A stretch of DNA of 64,000 bases from Apus apus (taxonomy: Eukaryota > Chordata > Aves > Apodiformes > Apodidae), in NCBI RefSeq assembly GCF_020740795.1, contig NC_067312.1:48307905-48371904 (forward strand), given 5' to 3'. Of the stretch, positions 54,608 to 64,000 are shown in pieces. The translations under genes were made by a program, and so were the position numbers. Numbering within the stretch: position 1 is the stretch's first letter; each line of letters begins with the position of its first letter. The notes beneath the pieces are model-generated. The model was not told the origin of the DNA and did no database searches. It saw nothing but the letters and a program-made list of their open reading frames with translations.

Positions 54608-55307
54608 TGTCCTGGTTTGAGTGAGGATAAAGTCAATTTTCCTTTTACCAATTTTTTTTTCCCCTTCAGTAAGCTTTCTTTTAACTAGCACCAGAGCGTT
54701 CCGACTAAGGCTGATAAGAGCGGAATATTTTTTAACTGCTGGGTCTTCAAGGTCGCACCTTCACTCTGATGGCTCAGACACTATGGGGAGATCTATGAAC
54801 TCCCGTAGGAGGCTGAGTTAGACAGACAGCTAAACTGGCCAGAGATATTCCATTCCATGTATCTATGTAAGCTCAGAGGAAGGTCAGAGATCACAGAAGA
54901 CAACTTCCTTCCTGCTTCTTCTTCCCTTCTCTTCTGTCCATGGCCAACGTCCAGGGAGGACTCCTTCCATCCATCACCGTCAACCCCCAGGCTCGAGCTC
55001 TCCTGACCCTCATCACTCTCTGCTTTCTCCGCAGCAGCTCCGGGATTTTTTGGGACTGTTCCCAGCTCAGGAGATGCTGTGGGAGCTGCTGGGGGTGAGG
55101 GGAGGCAATAGGGGTTTTGTACATTTCCTGAACACATTTGTATATAATAGTGTGTATTTTCTTTTATCATTAGTGTTTAATTAAAGCTGTGTCATTTAGT
55201 TTTCAATCCAGTAAACTCTCTCTGTTTTTCTCTCTCTCCTTCCCTATCTGGGTGGGAGGGGGAAGGGATCAAGAGCATTGTTGTTGGACCTGAGTGAAAC
55301 GGTGACA
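54608..55307 (+). mobile_element. Solo LTR, family B, copy 2
   Basis: Exactly 700 bp from TGTCCTGGTTTGAG to ACGGTGACA, flanked on both sides by gctca (54603-54607 and 55308-55312), a perfect 5-bp target duplication. It has the ATTAAA-type signal in 'gtttaattaaagctgtg'. No internal retroviral genes follow, so it arose by recombination between two LTRs. Five-base duplications fit several ERV classes, including ERVL. Confidence 0.9.
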
Positions 55308-56232
55308 GCTCAACAAATAAGAGAAATTTTTATTATTTTTTTTAAGAGAAAAAGTTTCAGTGCTATTTTGAACTTAATCAGGAAAGCTTTTAACTTTCCC
55401 CCCTACCCCTCCTAGAAAATTGTCCAGAATCTTTCAAGTAATATAGTAAACCTTTTTAAAGTGGGTTTTTTTCCTTAAAGTTTCAATGCTAAACAAAAAT
55501 TAACTTCAGTAATTCAACTGCAGTTATCCCTTGCTGATGCCACTGAATTAGTCAAATGTACTGCCTCTGCTAAGAGATATGAAAAACAGCACAAGGGATA
55601 CTTTCACAAATAATGTGTTCCACAATGAACAGAAGAGACAAACATGCATGTATATATACACACTAATTTTCTGTTAGACTGCATTGCTTCAACTGCTATG
55701 TTTATGATTCAGTAATGTCCATCACAGTTGTACCCAGACTCCCTGAAGAGTACTGCAGGGTTTTCTAGGCAAAAGGAATTAAAACTGTCATGCATTTAGC
55801 AGTCTTTCCAACTGTAAGAATGGAAACTATATGCATTTTAATCTCCCAGCAAGATTAATGAGTAGGAAGAGAAAGATTATAATGAGGGAAACTTTAAACA
55901 CTGATAATTCACATTACTTTTACATATGAGTAAATTAGTATAGATATTTTTTTTCACATTTTTACATAAACTTTTGTATAATTAATATATTACATTAATT
56001 CATGGTAGCTTTACCTGTAACTAACTTACAATAGAAAATGAACCATAGTAAATGAAACAGAAATTGCCATTCTAACATCTTTTTCATTACTTGACTGATA
56101 TATTAATCATCCATATATTGTCCAGATCACTGTCAGAGTCCAACTCTAGGGCAGGCATGTTTGTATCTATGGGCAATGTGGCAAAAAACTGCTGTAGTAA
56201 ACAAAATAAAATAAATAAGGGAAGGAAATGGG

Positions 56233-56545
56233 AATCATAGAGTAATTTTGATTGGAAAAGACCTTTAAGATCATCAAGCCCAACCACTAACCTAGCAAAC
56301 TGGCAAGTCCACCACCATGTCTCTAAGCACCACATCTGCATGTCTTTTAAATACCTCCAGGGATGGTGACTGAACCACCTCCCTGGGCAAGCTGTTCCAG
56401 TGCCTGACAACCCTTTCAGTAAATAAATTTTTCCTGATATCCAATCTAAACTTCCCCTGGCACAACTTACAAACCTGTAGTTCCATGTAAGTGTAGAAAC
56501 TGGCACTTTTCCTCAATGTCTTCACATACAGCTACCCCCTTTTAG
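56233..56545 (-). mobile_element. CR1 LINE, 3' end fragment
   Basis: The 3' terminus is at the left ('aatcatagagtaattttgat', then 'gaaaagacctttaagatcat'). In minus sense it encodes [20 protein letters not shown] and [18 protein letters not shown], typical of the end of CR1 ORF2. Confidence 0.8.
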
Positions 56546-56559
56546 TACATTTCTTCATG

Positions 56560-56900
56560 TACTCTACATTCTTTTAAATTTTATTCCTGTGTCTAGTAAA
56601 CATATGGTTCTTCTAAATATCGTGTCATCTACAAATGTAGTAACTGTTTTTAATCCACTATCCACATTACTTACAGGAACACTGAGCAGAGCCTGGCCAG
56701 TCCCATGCATTGCCTCTCCATTCATTCTTCCCAAAGGAGAGTGAAAAATTATGAGTATCTTTTAAGACTTCTCTCAACAGCTTCCACATACTCTAAAGGC
56801 TACACTTTCCTAGCCCATTTGCTTGGTGTGTAACAGTGTCAGAAGCCTTATTACAGTCAAGATAAATGTTTATCTGCTACTACAGAGTCCAGAAATTCCA
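56560..56900 (-). mobile_element. Probable ancient L3/CR1-type LINE fragment
   Basis: In minus sense it resembles old L3-type reverse transcriptase: 'gtgtcatctacaaatgtagt' and, toward the right, 'gtcagaagccttattacagt' followed by 'caagataaatg' are in the expected order. It directly adjoins the younger CR1 end. Confidence 0.4.
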
Positions 56901-58599
56901 ACAAATGCTAGAAACATCATTGACTGATGCACACGTAGGGTCTCTTAATATATGAAAATTTGAACACAACAAATATGCAGGAACTTATGCTTTAAGCAGA
57001 CTATAGCACCTAACAGTCATGCTTTAAGTTTCTGCCATATTCAGATGGTATTTCATCAACTAACGTTCATACAGTAGAAAGAATTATAGAAGTAGGAAGA
57101 ATTCCAAGGAGTCACCTAGTACACACCTCTTCTGAGACAAAAGCTTTGCTATCCCTGTCAGTTCTTGAAATCTGAACAAGCTGTGGCACCTTAGCCACTT
57201 AACATGCAGCAATTGTCTGCACGTGTATCCCTAGATAGATGCAACAGCATAGTACCTAGTTAACACTTCCTTTACTAAAAGCTATAATCCTTCACTATTC
57301 TCATTTACAAAGGACTTCATGCTTTGCCCTGGTTAATTATCACAAATCAGTTAAAAAAAAAAAAAAAGTGTCCCCTGAGATAATTTGCTCATGATGCGTG
57401 TTTCTGAATGTGACTAATCAGCTAATTAGGAAGACAGGTTTTAGAGTATCAGTCTTAGAACATATTTCCAAAGTTTTTAAAAATGTCTGGGTTTTTTTTT
57501 TTTTCCTGCCCTGTGATTTTCTTTTCTTACAGAGTGATTCTGAAATTAAATGTGGGTTCACTCCATATCCACTTATTTCCAATAGTAAATGTGAAACATT
57601 TTTTTCAGTGCCTTTTTAAAGCATTAATAAGTATGAAATGTTCTTACACCTGGACTGTTCTTCATTCTGTTAAGATCTTTGAACAGTATACCAAATAACT
57701 GCATACATCATAAATCAGTTTCTGACACACTCTTTCTCCATTTTGAGTGCTTGTTTCAGTGGTATAGTAATTAAACAACTAGATGTATCTTATTGCACTA
57801 AATACCACATACCTGCAATTTTTCATTTGCCAGTCACTTAAGGAGGAAATTATGTGCAGTATCTTCATTATTAAGTTGTTGATAAAAGAAATGCCTTTTT
57901 GAAGTGCCATCAGCAGTATATTAACTGGTGCAGCTATATAAAAACATACATAGCAGTTGCTTTAAAAAAATACACGAAAACAGGTTAATTATCCTACTTT
58001 AACCATTTTAACAGCAAGAAAAGTCAAATGGAGAGAAGCAAAGGCAACTTCAAGCGAAGGAGAAATGAACATTTCCATAAATGTTTCCTGAGTTATGGCC
58101 TTGATGAAACTGAACACAATTTCAGTGTCTGAGAAATGCATTTATTAAACATAAAATATGATTGAAAGACCACATAGGATTTACATTAATGTATTTACAA
58201 GGAACGCACATAACAACACATGCACCAGTTCCCTGTAGACACATTAGCCCTGCAAAAAAGGGCACCAGGTAGTTAGTACAGAGACTATGAGAGATATCCT
58301 ACTGTCGTCATGGTGATGTAAAAAATTCTTCAAGATACATGCTTACATTCACTTTTCAGTAATACCTAATTCTAAATTGCAACTTGATCTTTTGAGCAAA
58401 ATAATTACATACATTTTAAAATACAAGTAAAAAAAAAAAAACAACAAACAGGAAAGGTATGGAAGAGATGAACCATAATGAAGGAACAGGAATTGTAGGA
58501 ATAGGACATATCCCGGCAGTTCAGGATCTCGTTACTTGCTTTTTAGTATTGCTCACTCTCACCATAGTTTCATTATTCAATTTCCTCATATTCTAATAG

Positions 58600-59045
58600 G
58601 ATTACATTCTAACAAGAGTTTTCTTCCTTTAGTGTTTTGTCTCCATTTATCCAGTGTCTGTGGCTACACTGAAGCAGCTCTCTCACCTGATGACCTCTCC
58701 CCAGAAGCAAACTGGAATCTGTTAGACAACAGAAGCCCCATGGGTTGAAATATACACAGATGTAACGAAATAACAAAATTAATACAAACACCAACATAAA
58801 GGATATAAGCTTATACTAAGCCTAGTCCCCAGAAATACCAGAGAGACAAGTGGGCCAAGAGGAACCTTCCCACACTCAACATACTTTCTTCTTTTATAAA
58901 GATCACAATGTAAGTGGTACGGGCTACACATGTTAGACTGGGTCAGCTGCCCTGACTTAAGCTCCCAGATGACTTGGGGTTACTCATGGCCTGCCCTCCA
59001 TGGCTGGACTATGATACCGTCCCAGTGAAACCAGGATGTTTTTCT
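58600..59045. mobile_element. Possible old LTR remnant
   Basis: It contains 'ggtcagctgccctgacttaa', and ends 'cccagtgaaaccaggatg', words I associate with avian endogenous-retrovirus LTRs. No clear ends and no second copy in the window. Confidence 0.3.
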
Positions 59046-60247
59046 AACAGGAAATCTTTTTTTTAGCTGTATTTCTATTTCTTCAGAAAATTTCTACCAA
59101 TAATAATTTAAAAAGCTACTGTTGCCTGTGTTCCACAAAGTACTATGAAGTAGAGCATTGTATTTTTGGTGTTTGCCCCAAAAGCCCACAAGTCAAAACA
59201 AATGCACAAAATTTTCCAAAGGTCAAGTCAGAGAATTAAAGCATGCACAAATTATTTACTTGGCTCCATACTGTACACAGTATTCTGTGAGCAATATGAA
59301 GTTTTGTTTTGTAAAAGTATGACTGTGATGCCTATGCTTTATTATCAGGACATTTTCTGCATGACTCCACTAGCTTAATCCAGAAGATGAGTATCTACAA
59401 AAAGAAGCTGGAAGGAAGGAGACCAGTCAAGATACATGATGTCTTAAAGACTCAGAAAAGTCTTAATACACCGTTCTAGAACCAGTAGCTCACTTCGCAG
59501 CTAGCTTTCCATGCTAGGTATCAAGACCCAATGCCTCTTATGACCAGAGAAAGTCTATGAACATTGCAGAAGACCTTTTCAGGAAGGAAACCTAAAAATC
59601 TTTACCATAATTAGTGGGAAGAATGAGAAAACAGACACAAAATCATCACGTAGATGAAGGACAGCATACCAAGAGAGGTATACCAGTATATTTAAATATT
59701 AGAAGGGAGTAGTCAAAATGGATGAGATTATTATCTGCTTTTCAATAAACCTTTTAAAAATTGTACTGTTGTTGTAATCATGGCAGTCTAAAGTACAAAG
59801 TTTGTTGTGATATATTTTTTACTAGATAAACTGATACAGTCTGGAGGGGAGGGGGAGAGCAGTTTTGAAATCCCAGGTCCATTTCTAAACTTAATTTCAG
59901 ATGTGCTGAATAAGTTCTTAGTCTACAAATTTTATTTTCTCCAACTACTACAAACACGGTTCAGTTTTTCTTTTTGACACTGTTACTACTGTAATAAATC
60001 AGTAACAACTTGAATTAAGAACTATGTCTGCTTATGACATACAGAAGTGGTCACAGAACTTTCTGAAGAACACATAGGTTAATAGAAGAATAAATAAACT
60101 GACAAATTCCCACTGGTAAATAACCAGTCTTATAACTGTGACACAGTAGTGGTCTAAAATATTTATTTGGGGTTTGTGCTGAAAACCTGCAAGAGACTTG
60201 ACAAATTTTTACTTCATATATTAATGAGAAACATAACAATTTCTAGT

Positions 60248-61197
60248 AATCATAGAATCCTAGGGGTTGGAAGGGACCTCGAAAGATCATCTAGTCCAAC
60301 CCCCCTGCCAGAGCAGGGTCACCTAGAGCACATCACACAGGAAGGTGTCCAGGCGGGTTTTGAATGTCCCCAGTGAAGAAGACTCCACAACCTCTCTGGG
60401 CAGCCTGTTCCAGTGCTCTGTCACTCTCACAGTAAAAAAAAATTTTCTGATATTCACCTTAAACCTCCTATGCTCCAATTTGTATCCATTACTCCTTGTC
60501 CTATCACTGGTCATCACTGAAAAAAGCTTAACTCCATCTTCTTGACACTCACCCTTTACATATTTGTAAATATTGATGAGGTCACCCCTCAGTCTCCTTT
60601 TCTCCAAACTAAAGAGACCCAGCTTCCTCAGCCTTTCCTCATAAGGGAGATGTTCCACTCCCTTCATCATCTTTGTGGCTCTGCCCTGGACTCTTTCAAG
60701 CAGTTCCCTGTCCTTCCTGAACTGAGGGGCCCAGAACTGGACACAATACTCCAGATGCAGCCTCACCAATGCAGAATAGAGGGGGAGGAGAACCTCTCTT
60801 GACCGACTAACCACATCCTTTCTAATGCACCCTAGGAGGCCATTGGCCTTCTTAGCCACAAGGGCACACTGCTGGCTCATGGTCATCCTCCTGTCCACCA
60901 GGACCCCCAGGTCCCTTTCACCTACACTGCTCTCCAGCAGGTCAGCCCCCAACCTGTACTGGTACATGGGGTTTTTCTTCCCCAAATGCAAAACTCTACA
61001 CTTGCCCTTGTTGAACTTCATCAGGTTTTTCCCCGCCCAAGTCTCCAGCCTGTCTAAGTCTCTCTGAATGGCAGAACAGCCTTCTGGTGTCAGCCACTCC
61101 TCTCAGCTTGGTGTCATCAGAAACTTGCTGAGGGTACATTCTGTACCCTCATCCAGGTCGTTGATGAAGATGTTGAGCAACACCGGTCCCAGTACCA
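60248..61197 (-). mobile_element. CR1 LINE, young-looking 5'-truncated copy
   Basis: The 3' end is at the left ('aatcatagaatcctaggggt'). A single 232-codon minus-strand frame (61021-60323) spans [72 protein letters not shown] and [17 protein letters not shown]. The frame is intact over this length, so the copy is younger than the others. It is truncated near 61197 in the reverse-transcriptase region. Confidence 0.9.
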
Positions 61198-61850
61198 ACA
61201 ATGAACATAAATTGAGCTAAACTTTAATGGGGACTAGAATGAGATGTTAAGTAAAACCTACATTGTAGAGAAATGCCTGCTGACTCACTTTTCCTTCCTT
61301 ACCTGAATATCAAATTCATTTCCTTCAAAGAAAAGTGTGGGAGACAGCTATCCAATATACCTAAACCCCGTTCTTACATCTCTTTCCACAACGCTGGAGT
61401 AAACAGCAGAGAAATATGTGTAAATTTTGTCTGTTTACTCCAGCAGCACTGACTTCCTTGTTTTCTTGTTATAAATTACTGTTGTCCTAACACAAAAGAG
61501 TTTAAATGAAATCAAATTCTTAAGCATCTTTTCTAAAGTCTCTTCAGAGTGCTTAATCCCATCCAAAGAAGCCTTGGCCAAAATGGATCTAGCAGAAAAA
61601 CCGGCTTGCTTCAGCATAACAAAATAAAGTCTAAAGCTGATATATGTAGTCTTATACATTTGAGGAAACCCCAAGAATACAGGAAGATGATCTGATGCCA
61701 AAGGGTAATACTTGCTCAATACCAAATGGACATAGAACAGGATAGATAATGACAGAAAAATTCAAAGCAATTATATAAATAGTTGTGAAATAGACTTTGA
61801 ACACAAGCAGAAGTGAACACCAGTTTTCATAAAGGGTTTACTAAGTTCAT

Positions 61851-62572
61851 TGTCACGGTTTCACTCCAGATTGGCAATTAAAACAGAGACAACATTGCTC
61901 TTGATTCCCTCCCCCTCCCATCCAAGTAGCAAAAGGGAGAGAGAGAATGAGGGACAGAGACTTTCTGGATTAAAAACTAAATGACACAGCTTTAATTAAA
62001 CACTAATGATAAAAGAAAATACATACCATTATATACAAATGTGTTCAGGAAATGTACAAAACCCCTATTGCCTCCCCTCACCCCCAGCAGCTCCCACAGC
62101 ATCTCCTGAGCTGTAAACAGTCCCAAAAAATACCAGAGCAGCTGCTGGAGAAAGCAGAGAGTGATGAGGGTCAGGAGAGCTCGAGCCTGGGGGTTGATGG
62201 TGATGGATGGACGGAGTCCTCCCTGGATGCCGGCCATGGATGGAAGAGAAGAGAAGAAGCAGGGAGGAAGTTGTCTTCTGTGATCTCTGACCTTCCTCTG
62301 AGCTTACATAGATACATGGAATGGAATATCTCTGGCCGGTTTTGCTGTCTGCCTAATTCAGCCTCCTACGGGGGTTCATAGATCTCCCCGCAGTGTCTGA
62401 GCTGGTAGAGCAAAGACACAACCTCGGAGTCCCAGCAGTTACAAAAACATTCCAGTGTTTGTTATCATTTCAAGCTGGAACACTTTGCTACAAGTTAAAA
62501 GAAAGTTTACTGAAGGAAAAAAAAAAAATCAGTAAAAGGAAAAGTGGCTTCATCCTGGCTCAAACCAGGCCA
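61851..62572 (-). mobile_element. Solo LTR, family B, copy 3 (inverted)
   Basis: Reverse-complement copy of the LTR at 54608: it starts TGTCACGGTTTCACTCC (the LTR end, inverted) and finishes near CAAACCAGGCCA. Long stretches match copy 2, for example the 'cgagcctgggggttgatggt' region. The right end has a base change and I found no clear target duplication. Confidence 0.85.
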
Positions 62573-63429
62573 GCCTGCAATGAAGAAAAAGCACAATTTT
62601 TAAAGGCAGGACCTTCATATGATTTGACTTTCCTTATGGCCATTAACTTGAGTTTTCCTGTAACTTTTTTTTTTTATTATAAAGTCAAAAAAACCCCAAA
62701 CAACCTAAAAAAATTAAAAAATTAAACAAACAACAAAACATCAATAAAAAAGAAACAGAGAGAGAGACAGAAGGGTATCACTATTCTGATTTCACATAAC
62801 AGCCAGTTCTTTGCTGAGGCATGCACAGGTAACAGTTGCATTATATCTAACTTCTGTACATTTTCACAAATATCTTTGTGCTCTCCTAAATATTTGGTTA
62901 AATTAAAAGTGGATTTTTGTTTAATGTTGGAAGCTGTTAAGTATTTTTATTTAATATAAAAAATAAAATCTGTTTATGATCATAAGTAACTGTAAAGGAA
63001 TTTATTAAAAGGCTTAACCAGATAAGACAATGTATAATGTAACATTTAGTATTTATTATTGAAACTCAATAGGACAACCTGCATCTCATAAATGGATGGA
63101 AGTTGTTAGCATTAGCAAAATGAATTATAATTTATACTGGACTATGAATGTTTGCTTCATATTAATTTTGACATATATAGTATAAATATTTGAGGATAGA
63201 AAGTCAGTTGGATTTGCTATGCAACAGGTTATACCCATTCAATTTATATTATTCTATACATTTGAATAAATGCCAATAAATATTAAGCACCTAGTGTGGA
63301 AAACTGTTATTTTCTTCCCCACACAAGTCTAAGCAAAATACCTTTTAAGCCAGCGAACGTCTCTCCTGATTATGCCCAGCTAATGAACTAAAACAGACTT
63401 TTTACTCAATTACAACTGAACCCAAAACA

Positions 63430-64000
63430 ACAGATGTCGCCCGGAACAGAAAGGACAAGGACAAGCCATCCTGTGCCCCTGGCAGTCACCGCCCTAAGCT
63501 GGGGCTCATGGACGCTCATTGGCTCTAGACAGTGACACTGAGGGGACAGGTGGGTCACGGGGGTATCAAAGGCAGCGAGGGCAGCAGGTGGGCCCTTCCT
63601 TCCTCCCTGAGGCCAGTTCGGACGGTTTCTGCGTGGGACACCCCCCTGCTGCGGACACTGGTGCTGGGACCCTGCCTGCCTGCCTCCCCCGGGTCCAGCC
63701 TGAGCCTTGGTCCTTAACCCTCTCCCTCAAAAGCACAGGACCTCTTGCATCGCCTCCCTAAAGGCCACTTTCTCACTACATATATATTTATATCCCTGGT
63801 AGCCATTCACATTTGCATTGTCCCTAAACATCATCCCTCGGTTTGTGTTAACCCTTAATGAACCTATTAGTTTGTGGAGTAAATCTTGGCTTTAGAGGCA
63901 ATTTCTGAGCGTGGTGGGGTGGGGGTGCTTTCTAACTACCACCTGAAATACGGTCCAGTGGTGGCTGTTCCTCCGTGAGAGGCGAGTGCCACGTGTGACC
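63430..64000 (+). mobile_element. Possible LTR or retroviral remnant at the window edge
   Basis: GC-richer than its surroundings. It begins near TGTCGCCCGG and contains 'agtttgtggagtaaatcttg', 'ctgagcgtggtggggtgggg' and 'cgagtgccacgtgtgacc', words typical of avian LTRs. The window cuts it, so neither the ends nor the class can be fixed. Frames of 61-80 codons here are not convincing genes. Confidence 0.35.

Larger units (their letters stand above)
52690..64000 (-). other. SLC27A6 upstream intron (gene continues beyond the window)
   Basis: 11.3 kb in which I found no further SLC27A6 exon, so I read it as one large intron. It holds LTRs, CR1 pieces and A/T-rich DNA listed separately. Stretches 52690-54602, 55313-56232, 56901-58599, 59046-60247, 61198-61850 and 62573-63429 show nothing I can name. 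Confidence 0.5.

Noticed and set aside
61435-61725. 96-codon minus-strand frame near the 60 kb CR1
   Set aside because: No recognisable domain, no splice-site support and no relation to SLC27A6; treated as chance.
62052-62381. 109-codon frame (+), with a partner in the LTR at 54793-55170 (-)
   Set aside because: Both are antisense frames within copies of the same solo LTR; their likeness reflects shared LTR sequence and not a gene.

Overview
The window is vertebrate nuclear DNA and almost certainly from a bird. Three things point there: many CR1 (chicken repeat 1) LINE copies with the typical 3' end (variants of an 'atcatagaatc' word next to 'gttggaagggacct'), several avian-style solo LTRs, and two genes, SLC27A6 and ISOC1, in the same order and orientation as in other amniotes (both on the minus strand here). 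I do not identify the species. I saw no bacterial, plasmid, phage or CRISPR features and no tRNA or rRNA gene.

ISOC1 (isochorismatase domain containing 1) is complete. Five coding exons on the minus strand (19990-19691, 9146-9027, 8872-8669, 8281-8165, 4781-4635) join in frame with GT/AG borders into 295 codons. The D-K-C catalytic triad of the cysteine-hydrolase family is present. Exon 1 lies in a CpG island (about 19430-20600) that should hold the promoter. The 10.5 kb first intron is full of repeats.

SLC27A6 (fatty acid transport protein 6, an acyl-CoA synthetase-like protein) is represented by its last six coding exons on the minus strand (52689-52495, 47531-47441, 45490-45292, 44685-44588, 40546-40416, 38440-38264), 296 residues in all. 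The N-terminal half, including the ATP-binding P-loop exon, was not found up to base 64000 and is presumably beyond the window. The two genes probably act independently; both are linked to lipid or small-molecule metabolism.

The rest is introns and intergenic DNA, mostly AT-rich, with repeats: (i) a three-layer nest in ISOC1 intron 1 (an LTR-like element split by a CR1, itself split by a second LTR); (ii) an unusually complete CR1 with ORF1, endonuclease and part of the reverse transcriptase upstream of the ISOC1 CpG island, followed head to tail by two more CR1 pieces (21.2-27.5 kb); (iii) other CR1 fragments at 2.7, 12.6, 13.2, 14.9, 31.4, 35.4, 41.0-43.7, 48.5-49.9, 56.2 and 60.2 kb; (iv) three solo LTRs of one family at 11.1, 54.6 and 61.9 kb, the last two inverted relative to each other; (v) older LINE-like fragments, microsatellites, a G-rich tract and an almost pure A/C tract. 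No new biological system was found. The most interesting points are the nested insertions, the long CR1 beside the promoter, the inverted LTR pair, and a 189-codon minus-strand frame at 30.5-31.1 kb with no recognised relative.
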